Below, piece by piece: positions 28,443-40,000 of a DNA stretch of 46,207 bases. The stretch is from positions 1-46,207 of the forward strand of contig NZ_QSDY01000011.1 in the NCBI RefSeq assembly GCF_003463825.1, written 5' to 3'. Origin of the DNA: Veillonella sp. AM51-8BH (GTDB taxonomy: Bacteria; Bacillota; Negativicutes; Veillonellales; Veillonellaceae). Made by a program: the position numbers and the translations under genes. Numbering within the stretch: the stretch's first letter is position 1; every line of letters starts with the position of its first letter. Under the pieces are notes generated by a model. That model saw only the letters and a list, made by a program, of their open reading frames with translations. It searched no databases and was not told where the DNA came from.

Positions 28443-29393
28443 CTACCCTTGATGCACAGCACCTACTATATCAGTAATACTGTTTAGATTATATTGTTCC
28501 ACATAATCGCCCATTTCACGAGCAATACGAGAAATCGCCGTGGGATCTACCATTGTAGCAACCCCAACTTGGACTGCTTGTGCACCAGCCATCATAAATT
28601 CAACAGCATCAGTGCCTGTCATAATCCCACCAAGGCCCATAATAGGAATATTAACCCCTTTATATACTTGGTGCACCATGCGAAGTGCAACCGGTTTAAC
28701 AGCTGGCCCAGATAAACCACCATAAATATTACCCAATACAGGTTTACGACGATGGATATCGATAGCCATACCAAGAATGGTATTAATGAGACTGACACCA
28801 TCGCCGCCACCAGCTTCTACAGCCTTTGCGATTTCCACAATATCCGTAACATTTGGTGAAAGTTTTACAATAACGGGCTTATCTGTTACTTTGCGAACCG
28901 CTTTTGTTACCTGTTCTACTACCTTTGGATCTATACCAAAAGCCATGCCTTCACAGGCAACATTTGGGCAAGATACATTAACTTCAAGGCCTGCAATACC
29001 ATCTACAGATAGTGTTTCTGCCATCCACGCAAATTCCTCTACCGTACCAGCAGACATATTTGCTAGCAATGGTACATCATATTTCTTGAGGTCTGGCAAA
29101 ATATCTGTAACAAAATGCTCTGCCCCTGGATTTTCAAGTCCAATACAGTTTAATACACCAGATGGTGTTTCTGCAATACGAGTCCCTGGATTACCATGAC
29201 GACCTTTAGGCGTTAATCCTTTTACAGAAATAGCACCTACTTCATTACTAAGGTCTAAATAACCAGCATACTCAGGGCCATTACCAAAGGTACCAGATGC
29301 AGCGATAATAGGATTTTTCATCTTAATCCCACAATAATCTACAGCAAGCTTTGGATTAGGTGTAACGGTGTTATTTAAATCGCGTTCACTCAT
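28443..29393 (-). CDS. pyrD: Dihydroorotate dehydrogenase B, catalytic subunit
   Basis: Oxidises dihydroorotate to orotate in pyrimidine synthesis. This 316-residue class 1B enzyme (PyrDB) carries FMN and works with PyrK using NAD+. Key stretches: NPIIAASGTFGNG (about 27-39), VNVSCPNVACEGMAFG (near 140-155) with the active-site Cys loop, KLSPNVTDI, and the FMN-phosphate region GLGGIMTGTDAVEFM. The start overlaps the pyrK stop by one base, consistent with a PyrDB-PyrK heterotetramer. It is the last gene of the operon. Confidence 0.96.
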   Translation of the reverse strand: MSERDLNNTVTPNPKLAVDYCGIKMKNPIIAASGTFGNGPEYAGYLDLSNEVGAISVKGLTPKGRHGNPGTRIAETPSGVLNCIGLENPGAEHFVTDILPDLKKYDVPLLANMSAGTVEEFAWMAETLSVDGIAGLEVNVSCPNVACEGMAFGIDPKVVEQVTKAVRKVTDKPVIVKLSPNVTDIVEIAKAVEAGGGDGVSLINTILGMAIDIHRRKPVLGNIYGGLSGPAVKPVALRMVHQVYKGVNIPIMGLGGIMTGTDAVEFMMAGAQAVQVGVATMVDPTAISRIAREMGDYVEQYNLNSITDIVGAVHQG

Positions 29394-30160
29394 TAAAAGA
29401 ACACCTCCTCAGCTGGGAATACAGGACCATCTTTACAAACTTTATAACGTTTGCCACCGGCACCATCACAAGCGCAACCTAAGCAACCGCCTGTACCACA
29501 TCCCATGCGTTCTTCAAGAGATACTTGGCATGGTACATTGAGCTCTTTAGCAACTTTTGCCACACCCTTCATCATCGGTGTAGGACCACAAGTCATAACA
29601 GATGTGAACGTATTGGCGTTAATAAGTTCTGGCATGATCGCTGTAGGGAAACCTTTTGTACCTACGCTACCATCATCAGTAGTGATATGTACCTCTACAG
29701 GCGTATCTTTGAATAAGTCTGCCCAGAAGGTTTCACTTTCATTTCTAAAGCCCAAAATAACTTGTGCTTCTTCACCGTTTTGCAAGTGAGACGCGATGCA
29801 TAGCATCGGTGCAATACCAACACCACCACCAACAAGTAGCATATTATTAGATGTTACAAATGGTTCACCCAAAGGTCCTAAACAATCTAATGTATCACCA
29901 GGCACGAGACGTGTCATAATTTCAGTCCCCTTGCCTACGACGCGATACAAAAGGGTAATAGTCCCCTTTTGTACATCGAATCCAGCATAGCTAATAGGGC
30001 GACGCAATAATGGCGCCGTAGAGTCCGCTACGCGAACATTACAAAACTGTCCTACCTTTGCTTCTGCTGCCTGTTTTGGTGCGTGAATATCCATAATCCA
30101 CACATCAGAGCCTATTTGCTCATTGCGAACGACTTCGCCCTGTTCTACATAACCACTCAT
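29393..30160 (-). CDS. pyrK: Dihydroorotate dehydrogenase B, electron transfer subunit
   Basis: Ferredoxin-reductase-type subunit that passes electrons from PyrDB to NAD+. From the ATG at 30160 it is 255 residues; the TTG at 30178 lies within carB and gives an unlikely extension, while GGAG precedes the ATG at good distance. The FAD/NAD regions are LLRRPISYAG, LVGGGVGIAPML and TCGPTPMMKG; the 2Fe-2S site is RMGCGTGGCLGCACD near the end. The start lies 4 bp past the carB stop. Confidence 0.95.
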   Translation of the reverse strand: MSGYVEQGEVVRNEQIGSDVWIMDIHAPKQAAEAKVGQFCNVRVADSTAPLLRRPISYAGFDVQKGTITLLYRVVGKGTEIMTRLVPGDTLDCLGPLGEPFVTSNNMLLVGGGVGIAPMLCIASHLQNGEEAQVILGFRNESETFWADLFKDTPVEVHITTDDGSVGTKGFPTAIMPELINANTFTSVMTCGPTPMMKGVAKVAKELNVPCQVSLEERMGCGTGGCLGCACDGAGGKRYKVCKDGPVFPAEEVFF

Positions 30161-30164
30161 GGTT

Positions 30165-33100
30165 TTACTCCAATTCAAAATCTTGTAATGCTTCTACATT
30201 GTAGTTAGCATCATCTTTACGGTTTGCTACAACGCGCAATACTTCACGAGCTGTATCAAGACTTGTTAAGCATGGTGTACCCATTTCTACAGCAAGACGA
30301 CGCAATTGGAACCCTTCACGTTCAGGACGTTTACCTGCCGTCAATGTATTAAGTACAAGATCGACTTTATCTTGACGAATGTGGTCAGCACAGTTGTCAT
30401 CACCTTCAGAGATTTTGTTAACTACCTTGCAGTCAATGCCATGTTCTTTGAAGTATTTACCAGTACCACCCGTTGCTTCAATGTGATAGCCCAATTCAAT
30501 AAAGCCTTTTGCTAATTGACTCGCTTCATCTTTATCGCGATCTGCAACAGTCATAAGGATTGTACCATCTTCTGGGATACGCATGTTAGCGCCATTGATT
30601 GCTTTAAACAAAGCTTCAGAATATGTGCGACCAATACCCATAACTTCACCAGTAGATTTCATTTCAGGTCCAAGAGCAATTTCTACAAGGCCCATTTTGG
30701 AGAAGGAGAATACAGGTGCTTTTACAGCTACATATGGTTTATTAGGTACAAGACCGAGTGGCAAGCCTAAATCTTTTAAGCTTTCACCAAGAGCAATGCG
30801 TGTTGCATATTCTACCATATTAATGCCTGTAACCTTAGAAATGAATGGTACAGTACGACTAGAACGAGGGTTAACTTCAATTACGTTAAGTTCACCATCA
30901 GCCACGATATATTGAATGTTAAGTACACCTTTAACATTAAGGCCTACTGCAATACGACGTGTATAGTCTACAATTTGATCAATCAATTCTTGGCTCAAAT
31001 GTTGAGCAGGATAAACGGCCATGGAGTCACCAGAGTGAACACCAGCGCGTTCGATTTGTTCCATAATACCAGGAATACATACGTCAGTACCATCGGAAAT
31101 AGCGTCAACCTCTACTTCCATACCAACCATGTAACGGTCGATAAGAACAGGATGTTCCTTGGATGCAACTACAGCTTCCTTCATGTATACATCAAGCTCT
31201 TTATCGTTGTATACGATTTCCATGGCACGACCGCCCAATACATAGGAAGGACGAACAATCAATGGATATTTCAAGTTTTTAGCTGCTGCTTGTGCTTCTT
31301 CATCAGAAGTTACAAGAGCACCTACTGGACGTGGAATACCAAGTTTCGCCAACAATTCATCAAAGCGTTCACGGTCTTCTGCCATGTCGATGCTATCTAC
31401 GGATGTACCGAGAATTTTTACACCACGCTTAGCCAATGGACCCGCCAAGTTGATAGCTGTTTGACCACCAAATTGAGCAATAACGCCAGCTGGTTTTTCT
31501 TTATCAATGATTTCCATTACATCGTCCACTGTTAATGGTTCGAAGTACAAGGAATCAGAAATATCAAAGTCAGTAGACACTGTTTCTGGGTTATTGTTGA
31601 TCATAATAGATTGGTAACCCGCTTTACGAAGTGCCCAAGAGGAATGCACAGAGCAGTAGTCAAACTCTACGCCTTGACCTATACGAATTGGACCGGAACC
31701 AAGTACGACAACAGATTTTTCACCGAGTGGTTTAACTTCGTCTTCTTGTGCATAAGCACTGTAGTAGTACGGTGTTTTAGATTCGAATTCTGCAGCACAT
31801 GTATCTACATATTTATAGGTTGGAAGAATGTTCCATTCTTTACGTTTTGCACGAACCTCTTCTACTGTTGTATTAGCATAACGGGCGATAACAGAATCAG
31901 TGAAGGAATAGCGTTTTGCTTTGCGCAATACTTCTTCTGTTAAGCCATGTTCAGCCAATGCTTTTTCTACATTAACAATGTTTTTGATTTTTTCAATAAA
32001 GAATGTATCAATTTTTGTAATGTAGTGAATTTTTTCTACACTAATGCCCTTGCGAAGTGCTTCTGCTACAACATAGATACGTTCATCATCTACTAAATGT
32101 AAACGTTCAATCAATTGTTCCATAGACTCATGAGAGATTTTCTTTAGCTCAATATGGTCTAAACCAATTTCCAAGGAACGAATTGCTTTAAGCAAGGAGC
32201 CTTCCAAGGAGCGATCGATAGCCATAACTTCGCCAGTAGCCTTCATTTGAGTGCCCAATGTGCGGTCTGCCAAATTGAATTTTTCAAATGGCCAACGTGG
32301 GAATTTCGTTACTACATAGTCAAGTGTAGGTTCGAAGCATGCTTTTGTTTCACCTGTTACAGCATTTGTAATTTGATCCAATGTCATGCCTACTGCAATT
32401 TTTGCAGCTACCTTCGCAATTGGATAGCCAGTTGCTTTAGATGCTAATGCAGAGGAACGGGATACACGAGGGTTTACTTCGATAACGATATATTCATTGC
32501 TATTTGGATTCAACGCGTATTGTACGTTACAACCACCTTCGATTTTCAAATAACGAATAATTTCTACAGAAGCAGTACGAAGCATTTGGTATTGAATATC
32601 GTTTAATGTTTGGCTTGGTGCCACAACGATGGAGTCACCAGTATGTACGCCTACAGGATCGATATTTTCCATATTACATACGATGATACAGTTATCTGCA
32701 CTATCGCGCATTACTTCGTATTCGATTTCTTTCCAGCCTGCTACAGAACGTTCTGCTAGGATTTGGTGAATTGGTGAAAGTTTCAAACCACGACGTGTGA
32801 TTTCATACATTTCATCTTCATTATGCGCAATACCACCACCAGTACCGCCCAATGTGTAAGCAGGACGGATGATGATAGGATAACCAATGCGATTAGCAAA
32901 AGCTACCGCTTCTTCAAGATCGTTAAAGATATCGGATTCAGGAACTGGTTGATTGATTTCCTTCATCGCTTCTTTGAAGAGTTCACGGTCTTCTGCTTGT
33001 TTAATAGCTTCAAGTGTTGTACCTAGAAGTTTTACACCGTATTCTTCTAATACGCCAGCTTCAGACAATTGTACGGCCATATTAAGACCTACTTGGCCAC

Positions 33101-33365
33101 CCAATGTAGCCAATAAGCCCCAAGGGCGTTCTTTTTTAATTACTTCTGTTACGAATTCAAGACTAATCGGTTCTACATATACGCGGTCTGCAATATCTGT
33201 ATCGGTCATAATTGTAGCAGGATTGGAGTTAACCAATACTACTTTATAACCTTCTTCACGAAGGGAACGGCATGCTTGTGTACCAGCATAGTCAAACTCT
33301 GCAGCTTGGCCGATAATAATTGGACCAGAACCAATTACAAGTACTTTTTTTGCTTCTGTGGTCAT
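30165..33365 (-). CDS. carB: Carbamoyl-phosphate synthase, large subunit
   Basis: Makes carbamoyl phosphate from bicarbonate, ATP and CarA-derived ammonia for pyrimidines and arginine. The 1066-residue protein has the duplicated ATP-grasp architecture: first half with [20 protein letters not shown] (about 9-28), second half with [19 protein letters not shown] (near 555), [20 protein letters not shown] and [12 protein letters not shown] metal-site motifs, and the C-terminal MGS-like allosteric domain ([16 protein letters not shown]). Only one carB is seen, in the pyr operon, so its regulation by uridine nucleotides is expected. Confidence 0.99.
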   Translation of the reverse strand: MTTEAKKVLVIGSGPIIIGQAAEFDYAGTQACRSLREEGYKVVLVNSNPATIMTDTDIADRVYVEPISLEFVTEVIKKERPWGLLATLGGQVGLNMAVQLSEAGVLEEYGVKLLGTTLEAIKQAEDRELFKEAMKEINQPVPESDIFNDLEEAVAFANRIGYPIIIRPAYTLGGTGGGIAHNEDEMYEITRRGLKLSPIHQILAERSVAGWKEIEYEVMRDSADNCIIVCNMENIDPVGVHTGDSIVVAPSQTLNDIQYQMLRTASVEIIRYLKIEGGCNVQYALNPNSNEYIVIEVNPRVSRSSALASKATGYPIAKVAAKIAVGMTLDQITNAVTGETKACFEPTLDYVVTKFPRWPFEKFNLADRTLGTQMKATGEVMAIDRSLEGSLLKAIRSLEIGLDHIELKKISHESMEQLIERLHLVDDERIYVVAEALRKGISVEKIHYITKIDTFFIEKIKNIVNVEKALAEHGLTEEVLRKAKRYSFTDSVIARYANTTVEEVRAKRKEWNILPTYKYVDTCAAEFESKTPYYYSAYAQEDEVKPLGEKSVVVLGSGPIRIGQGVEFDYCSVHSSWALRKAGYQSIMINNNPETVSTDFDISDSLYFEPLTVDDVMEIIDKEKPAGVIAQFGGQTAINLAGPLAKRGVKILGTSVDSIDMAEDRERFDELLAKLGIPRPVGALVTSDEEAQAAAKNLKYPLIVRPSYVLGGRAMEIVYNDKELDVYMKEAVVASKEHPVLIDRYMVGMEVEVDAISDGTDVCIPGIMEQIERAGVHSGDSMAVYPAQHLSQELIDQIVDYTRRIAVGLNVKGVLNIQYIVADGELNVIEVNPRSSRTVPFISKVTGINMVEYATRIALGESLKDLGLPLGLVPNKPYVAVKAPVFSFSKMGLVEIALGPEMKSTGEVMGIGRTYSEALFKAINGANMRIPEDGTILMTVADRDKDEASQLAKGFIELGYHIEATGGTGKYFKEHGIDCKVVNKISEGDDNCADHIRQDKVDLVLNTLTAGKRPEREGFQLRRLAVEMGTPCLTSLDTAREVLRVVANRKDDANYNVEALQDFELE

Positions 33366-33366
33366 A

Positions 33367-34434
33367 TTATTTTCCCTTTCTCATTAAGTCTTCAAATTCG
33401 TCAAATAAATATAGATTATCAGTAGGTCCTGGGGATGCTTCTGGATGATATTGTACAGAGAAGATAGGTAATTCTTTATGACGCATACCTTCTACAGTAC
33501 CATCATTTACACTGCGATGTGTAATTTCTACAAAGTCTGGCAAGGAAGTATCATCTACTGCATAGCCATGATTTTGAGATGTAATATATACGCGGCCTGT
33601 ACGTAAATCTTGTACTGGATGGTTAGAGCCCCGGTGACCAAATTTTAATTTAAATGTTGTACCACCATAGGCTTGAGCCAATACTTGATGGCCCATGCAA
33701 ATGCCGAAGATAGGCTTTTTACCGAATAATTTCTTTACTTCTTCTACAGCATAGCCAAGATCTTGAGGATCTCCAGGGCCGTTAGATAAGAATACACCAT
33801 CTGGATTTGCTGCCAATACATCTTCAGCCTTAGCATCTGCAGGGAATACTGTTAGACGACAACCAGCTGCTTCTAAAGAGCGAAGGATATTTTCCTTTAC
33901 ACCATAGTCCATTACAGCTACATGGAACTCTGCATTTTTATCGCCACGCATACCTTGCCATTTTGTAGTTACACGCATAACTTGATCTGTTGGCAAGTCT
34001 TGTTTAAATAATTTTTGAATATCTTCCATAGGGTAATCAGAACGTACAAGTACGCCTTTCATTACGCCATGGTTACGAAGTACACGTGTAATAGCACGTG
34101 TATCTACATCATAAAGGCAAGGGATGCCGTGTAAACGAAGATACTCGCTAAATAAGCCTTCATTTTGCCAGTTAGATGGGAAATCACACAGTTCTCCTAC
34201 GATAAAGCCTTTACAATATGGTTTAGGGCCTTGAGTAATAGCATTCAATGTACCATAATTACCGATCAAAGGATATGTTAATGTAATAATTTGATCCGCA
34301 TAGGATGGATCAGTCAAGATTTCTTGATACCCTGTCATACCTGTGTTAAATACAACTTCGCCTACTGTTGGAGCGCCACCTAATAAGGAACCTTCAAACA
34401 CGGAACCATCTTCAAGAACTAACTTGCCTTTCAT
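33367..34434 (-). CDS. carA: Carbamoyl-phosphate synthase, small subunit (glutaminase)
   Basis: Class I glutamine amidotransferase that releases ammonia for CarB. It is 355 residues, with the N-terminal CarA domain ([27 protein letters not shown]) and the C-terminal amidotransferase with the nucleophile Cys in [13 protein letters not shown] (near 245) and the [10 protein letters not shown] motif with the catalytic His. The start overlaps the pyrC stop by one base (TAATG); carB begins 1 bp after its stop. Confidence 0.98.
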   Translation of the reverse strand: MKGKLVLEDGSVFEGSLLGGAPTVGEVVFNTGMTGYQEILTDPSYADQIITLTYPLIGNYGTLNAITQGPKPYCKGFIVGELCDFPSNWQNEGLFSEYLRLHGIPCLYDVDTRAITRVLRNHGVMKGVLVRSDYPMEDIQKLFKQDLPTDQVMRVTTKWQGMRGDKNAEFHVAVMDYGVKENILRSLEAAGCRLTVFPADAKAEDVLAANPDGVFLSNGPGDPQDLGYAVEEVKKLFGKKPIFGICMGHQVLAQAYGGTTFKLKFGHRGSNHPVQDLRTGRVYITSQNHGYAVDDTSLPDFVEITHRSVNDGTVEGMRHKELPIFSVQYHPEASPGPTDNLYLFDEFEDLMRKGK

Positions 34435-35719
34435 TATAAGACTACGCCCTCCTTCATAACTACTTTGCCATCAACTACTGTGAGTTTGGCCTTACCTGTA
34501 ACAGTCATACCATCAAATGGGCTGACTTTGCCTTTTGTATAGAATTTATTTCGATCTACTGTCCATTCTTCAGTTGTAGAGAATACAGTAATATCTGCTG
34601 GTTTACCAACTTCAAGAACACCTGCATCAAGACGCATTAATTCAGCTGGACGTGTACTCATATAGTACACAACTTGGTCAATGCTGAGTTTATCTGGACC
34701 ATACGCATTGGTAATAACCGCTGCTAAAGATGTTTCGAGACCACTGAAACCATTAGGAGCACAGCAGAACTCATGGTCTTTTTCTTCATATGCATGCGGT
34801 GCATGGTCTGTAATAATTGCATCGATTGTGCCATCTTTCAAGCCTTCTAATAATGCTTGACGATGATCTTCGGAGCGAATTGGAGGAGCCATTTTAAACG
34901 CTGGATTGTATTCGCGTAAATATTCATCTGTGAAAGATAAATGTTGGCTTGTAACTTCACATGTTACATTAAGACCTTTTGCTTTTGCGCGACGAACCAT
35001 GTCCACTGTATTTTTACTACTTACGTGTGCAATATGAATGTGACCGCCTGTCATTTCAGATAACAAAATATCACGAGCAACCGCTAAATCTTCAGCTACT
35101 GCAGGACGACCAATAACACCTAGTTCATAGGAAACGATACCTTCATGCATATGACCATTTTTAGTCAATGTAATATCTTCTGCATGGTCGATAACCATTT
35201 TATTAAACATGGAGGAGTACTCTAAGGCACGACGCATAAATGCAGCATTTTCTACATAGTGGCCATCATCGGAGAAGGCTACTACACCAGCTTCTGCCAT
35301 ATCGCCCATTTCAGCAAGTTCCTTACCTTCAAGGCCTTTGATACAGCACCAATAAATTCTACTTTTACAACACCTGTAAGCTCAGCCTGTTTTTGTAAGC
35401 CTCTTACAAGAGCAGCATTATCTACAACTGGATTTGTATTAGCCATAGTGACTACACGTGTGAAACCACCTGCTGCAGCCGCTTGTGTACCGGAGTGGAA
35501 GTCTTCTTTCGCCTCTTGGCCTGGTTCACGTAAATGTGTGTGAATATCGATAAGGCCAGGTGCTACGATAAGACCTGTTGCATCATATACTTCAGCGCCT
35601 TCAGCACTTAAGTTTTGACCGATGGCTGCAATTTTACCATCTTTTACGAGAACGTCTGCTACTTCGTTTTGTTTTTTTGCCGGATTAACTACCGTACCAT
35701 TTTTAATAAGCAAGCTCAC
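34434..35719 (-). pseudogene. pyrC: Dihydroorotase, reading frame broken by one missing base
   Basis: Dihydroorotase closes carbamoyl aspartate to dihydroorotate with zinc. The N-terminal part (from GTG 35719, with GGAGGTG upstream inside the pyrB end; MSLLIKNGTVVNP) has the metal site DIHTHLREPGQE (near 60). The C-terminal part continues in another frame and has HIAHVSSKNT, EVTSQHL and ITDHAPH. Near 35334-35340 the frame of the first part runs off into VRNLLKWAIWQKLV and a stop. Adding one A in the CAAAGG stretch gives a continuous KGLEGKELAEMGDMAEAG and an intact protein of about 428 residues. Because the gene is in a full pyr operon, sequencing error is a serious possibility. Confidence 0.9.
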
Positions 35720-36653
35720 TACCGTCACCTCCGATAATAGTTAAGTACAATACAGCCATACGTACAGCTACGCCATTACGTACCTGTTCTTGAATTACGG
35801 ATTGACCAGAATATGCTACATCTGGTGCAATTTCAAGGCCCCGGTTCATAGGACCTGGATGCATTACCATTACATCATCTTTAGCCAATTTCAATACATC
35901 ATTATTAATACCGAAGATACGAGCATACTCTCTATTTGTAGGATACAATGCAGAATGAATACGTTCTAATTGAATGCGAAGTACGTTAACTACATCTGCA
36001 TCAGCCACTGCTTCACGAATATCGTGGTGAACGGTAACACCTAATTTTTCGAGCTCTGGATATACCATTGTACGAGGACCAGCCAAATGGACTTTAGCAC
36101 CCATTTTTGTAAGGCCATAAATATTAGATCTTGCTACACGGCTATGCATAATATCGCCTAAGATAACAATTTTTAAGCCTTCAATAGATTCTTTTTTCTC
36201 TAAGATGGAATACATATCTAACAAAGCTTGTGTTGGATGTTCATGAGCACCATCACCAGCATTGATAATGATAGGATCTACTGCTTTTGTAGCATATAGA
36301 GGAGCCCCTTCTGCACTATGACGCATTACGATAGCATCTGTGCCCATATAGGATAATGTTAGCAAAGTATCACGGAAGCTTTCACCTTTACCCATGGAAG
36401 AACCGCTAGGAGAAAGATTAATAACGTCAGCCCCTAAATATTTGCCTGCTAATTCAAAGGAACTACGGGTACGAGTACTAGGTTCCATAAAGAGGTTAAT
36501 AATGGATTTCCCCTTTAAAAGTGGAACCTTCTTATCATCAGAAAGAACGATTTTTTTCATTTTCTTTGCCACATTTAAAATCAATTTGATTTCTTCAGGT
36601 GACACATTTTGCAAACCCAATAAATGTTTGCCTTTTAGGCTAACTTGTCCCAT
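35703..36653 (-). CDS. pyrB: Aspartate carbamoyltransferase, catalytic chain
   Basis: First committed step of pyrimidine synthesis, joining carbamoyl phosphate and aspartate. The 316 residues contain the carbamoyl-phosphate loop FMEPSTRTRSSFE (near 55), SSMGKGESFRDT, HPTQALLDMY (near 138) and HPGPMNRGLEI (near 272). No regulatory chain gene pyrI is present, as usual in Firmicutes. It is the first gene of the operon, behind the attenuator at 36654-36830, with a TTAGGAGGAAATC ribosome site. Confidence 0.98.
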   Translation of the reverse strand: MGQVSLKGKHLLGLQNVSPEEIKLILNVAKKMKKIVLSDDKKVPLLKGKSIINLFMEPSTRTRSSFELAGKYLGADVINLSPSGSSMGKGESFRDTLLTLSYMGTDAIVMRHSAEGAPLYATKAVDPIIINAGDGAHEHPTQALLDMYSILEKKESIEGLKIVILGDIMHSRVARSNIYGLTKMGAKVHLAGPRTMVYPELEKLGVTVHHDIREAVADADVVNVLRIQLERIHSALYPTNREYARIFGINNDVLKLAKDDVMVMHPGPMNRGLEIAPDVAYSGQSVIQEQVRNGVAVRMAVLYLTIIGGDGSELAY

Positions 36654-36830
36654 GATTTCCTCCTAACTCACGTAACAAAAAAGACCTTTTGCCCAGGGCA
36701 AAAGGTCAAATAGTTTGCACAAAGAAGCCCTTATGGGGCGCTTCAACTATATTCCTTTCTCAGCCTCTCTGGACTAAATTAAAAGGTTTTGTAATATGCA
36801 ATGGTCTCTCGTACCATGGATGCATTTTCT
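36654..36830 (-). promoter_or_regulatory. PyrR-type attenuator leader of the pyr operon
   Basis: In RNA sense, three competing hairpins can be drawn. (1) A PyrR-binding stem at about 36754-36786, with paired CCTTT/AAAGG and AGTC/GGCT flanking the loop CAGAGA; the core AGTCCAGAGAGGCT is at 36762-36775. (2) An antiterminator pairing GGC-AAAGG-ATAGTT (36745-36766) with AACTAT-CCTTT-GCC (36697-36715). (3) The terminator at 36683-36707. When PyrR with UMP binds stem 1, the antiterminator is blocked and transcription should stop. The conserved motif and the geometry match Bacillus-type pyr attenuation. pyrR itself is not in the window. Confidence 0.85.
36677..36707 (-). terminator. Attenuator terminator of the pyr operon
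   Basis: An 11-bp perfect stem with a 3-nt loop (36683-36707) followed by six T on the minus strand, upstream of the pyrB ATG. Its 5' arm is shared with the antiterminator described for the leader. Confidence 0.88.
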
Positions 36831-36836
36831 TTATTT

Positions 36837-36865
36837 ATTGTACTGAATCTCCTCTTGAAAGTCAA
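36837..36865 (-). promoter_or_regulatory. Promoter of the pyr operon
   Basis: TTGACT (36860-36865), exactly 17 bp, TACAAT (36837-36842) on the minus strand. Start of transcription is expected near 36830, giving a leader of about 175 nt before pyrB. Confidence 0.8.
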
Positions 36866-36893
36866 TGTGAAAGCAAAAGTTCATAAGTATTTT

Positions 36894-36930
36894 AAAAAGA
36901 GGACAAACCCTCAAAAGTGGCTTGTCCTCT
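36894..36930 (-). terminator. Terminator after the helical-repeat protein gene
   Basis: Arms 36898-36909 and 36919-36930 (AGAGGACAA type, one wobble or mismatch) followed by a T5 run on the minus strand. It separates the large secreted-protein gene from the pyr promoter. Confidence 0.8.
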
Positions 36931-37005
36931 CTATACTTCCCCAATTGTTTCCTTATAGTCAATCTATAATTAGATACAAATAATTTTCATTATTATAAGC
37001 TAATA

Positions 37006-40000
37006 TTACTGACCCATAGGATATAATTTTGGTGGATTTTGATCATCATTTTGTTTATCTTGCTGTGAACTATAAGGAGCTTGATCTTGTTGACCATTAG
37101 TCATTGGATTTTGCTGTGCATATTGTTGATTTTGTAGTGGTTGCCGTTGGTCACGACGACGTGTATTTTGAGATGCAGTCGGTCTAGGTTTAGTCAACTC
37201 ATCAATAGATACAGCATTTGGAATAGTTACACTTGGTGTATCCTCATGTACATCATCAAGTTCACTGAAGGAAGGTCCTGTTTTAGCAGCTTGTGCTGCC
37301 TTACGTTCTGCCTCAATTTGTTGACGTGCAAGTTCTGCGCGATGACGAGCATTTTCTTGTTGTTCTTTGACACGTTGAATTGCTTCAGCTCGCTCTTTAG
37401 CTTTACGTTCAACTTCGGCTTGCGCAAGAGCTTGCTGACGTGCTTCTTCCGCCTTACGTTCCGCTTCTAAGTGAGCTTGGTAACGTTCTTCAGCAATGCG
37501 TTTTGCCTCTGCTGCTTGGCGTTCAGCTTCTGCACGTTCTGCAGCCAATCTAGCTTGCTCTGCTTTACGTGCCTCAGCAGCTATACGAGCTTCTTCGGCT
37601 TTTCGCGCTTCTTCTGCTCGTCTAGCCTCTTCTATGCGGCGTGCTTCCTCTGCTCTACGAGCTTCTTCTGCACGTTTCGCTTCGGCTGCGATTCGAGCTT
37701 CCTCAGCCTTACGAAGTTCTTCTGCCCGTTTTGCTTCAGCTGCGATTCGAGCTTCCTCGGCCTTACGCAATTCTTCCTGACGTTTTGCTTCAGCAGAAAC
37801 GCGAGCTTCTTCAGCTTTACGAGCCGCTTCAAGTCGTTCTTGTTCAGCCTTGCGTTGTGCCTCAAGTCTAGCTACTTCTAAGCGACGTGCTTCTTCTGCG
37901 CGGCGTGCTTCTTCAGCCTTACGCGCTTCTTCAGCTTTACGGGCCGCTTCAATTCTTGCCTCTTCAGCCTTACGCGCTTCTTCTGCACGTTTAGCCTCTG
38001 CTGCAACACGAGCTTCCTCTGCTTTACGGGCCGCTTCGATTCTTGCCTCCTCAGCCTTTCTCGCTTCTTCTGCACGACGTGCTTCTTCAGCTTTTCTTGC
38101 CGCTTCAATACGTTGTGCTTCTAAGGCTGCTTTTGCTTCTGCCGCTTTACGAGCATCTTCTTGACGTTTCGCTTCTAACGCAGCCTGTTCAGCTGCACGT
38201 TGTGCTTCTAATGCCGCTTTCGCCTCTGCAGCTTTCCGTGCTTCTTCTGCGCGGCGTGCTTCTAATGCTTCTTGTTCTGCTTTTCGCTGTGCTGCTAAAC
38301 GCGCTTTCGCTTCAGCTGCTAAGCGTTCTTCTTCAGCTTTTTTTGCCTCTAATGCTGCCTTTTCTGCTGCCCGTTGTGCTTCAAATCGAGCCTTGGCTTC
38401 TGCGGCTTGTCTAGCTTCTTCAGCTTTACGAGCGGCTTCAATACGAGCCGCTTCTATTCTACGTTCTTCTTCAAGACGTTTCGCTTCTGCCGCTACACGA
38501 GCTTCCTCTGCTTTACGGGCCGCTTCTAAACGATCCGCCTCAGCCTTTCTTGCAGCTTCAATACGCGCCATTTCTGCTTTACGTTCTTCTTCAGCCTTAC
38601 GTGCTTCAGCTACTTTTCGATCAAGCTCAGCTTTTCTTTCAGCTTCTAGTCGTTTAGCTTCTTCTGCTTGACGCATTTCTTCAGCTTTTTTAGCTTCTAA
38701 TGCAGCTTTTTCTTTTGCAGCTTGTGCTTCTTGAGCCGCCTTCAATTCAGCAGCTTTGCGATCCGCCTCAGCTTTCTCTGCTAGTTTGCGCTCCACTTCA
38801 GCATGTTTTGCTTCTGCTGCTTTACGCGCCAATTCGGCCTTTTCTGCTGCTATACGAGCTTCTTCAGCCTTCTTACGCGCTAATGCTTCTTCTGCATCTT
38901 TTGCTTTTTTGAGTTGTGCCTCTTTTTTAGCATCTGCTGCAGCTTTATCACTCAATTTTTTTGTTTCTTCATGAGCAATTGTTTCTGCCTGTTTAGCAGG
39001 AGTCATAGTCGATTTAGAACTATCTACAGTGCCCTTATTTGTATCTTTACCGTTTATAGGACCTACAGGGATTTGTGTACCACTTTGAGTTGGGTGCCCT
39101 AAAGAGTCAGTTACATCTTTTGGTACATTGACCGCAATAGTCTGATGTTTTTGTGGATTTGCAAGAGATTCAGGAATCAATAAGAATCGAATCGGCAAAT
39201 TAGATGCCCCAGCAGGCATAAAATTCAAGGTTAATAAATCCCCTGCATTATAATTGCCCATGATGCGACTATCTAAAATAGTTCCATCCCCAAGTGCAGA
39301 GATACCATCGGCACCACCAATATGATAGGTTCGTGTATCTGTTTGACCGCGACGAGCACCTTGTTGGTGTAATGCTTTCACCGTAAAGGAACCAGAATAG
39401 GGACCACCAAGAGGGTTAAAATACAATCTAAATGGTTCATTACCTTTTGTAGGAATTTTTAAAGTATATGAAACACCATAGTTACCACGGTCACGAACAA
39501 ATGCTTTATTTTGCATTTCGTCTACACCATTGATAAACATATCTTCACGGTCATTACCGATTTCTACAAAAGCACCACCTAATGTAGTATCAAATGGTGT
39601 AGTAACCTCCATATTACGCTTAGACCCAGTATAGGTACCACGCAACTGAATTTCATCAATAGGCAAATTTTTCGCCCAATGAGATGCATCTACAGCATCC
39701 ATCCCCATAGGCAACATCATAACACGAGCAAAGATTGGTGCCTCTGTTTTAATATCTACGATACCGGTAAATAATGCATCTTGATATACTGGTGTATTTT
39801 CCAAATCACTAAAGATTAATTGGCGCCCTTGTGGCGGAATACTTAGCGAATATAAAGGTCTCGCATTGGGACTTTCATCTAAAGGATGCTCTAAGTCCTT
39901 CCGGGATAAATCACGACCAGCAGCGAAATAATCTGGTGTGGCCACAGATTTCAACTGTCTCATCACATGAACAGTATTGGGATACGCCGATTGATTCTCC

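Noticed and set aside
30912..31535. 207-codon plus-strand open frame inside carB
   Set aside because: Fully antisense to a strongly conserved gene; the product is rich in Cys, Phe and Tyr like a translated complement, with no family motif.
37471..38914. Several long plus-strand open frames opposite the charged-helix region
   Set aside because: They are antisense shadows caused by the A/E/K/R-rich codon usage; their products are low-complexity (Ala/Ser/Leu/Cys-rich) with no credible ribosome sites.
37420..38990. CRISPR-like repetition
   Set aside because: The repeats are in-frame coding units without unique spacers or constant repeat length.
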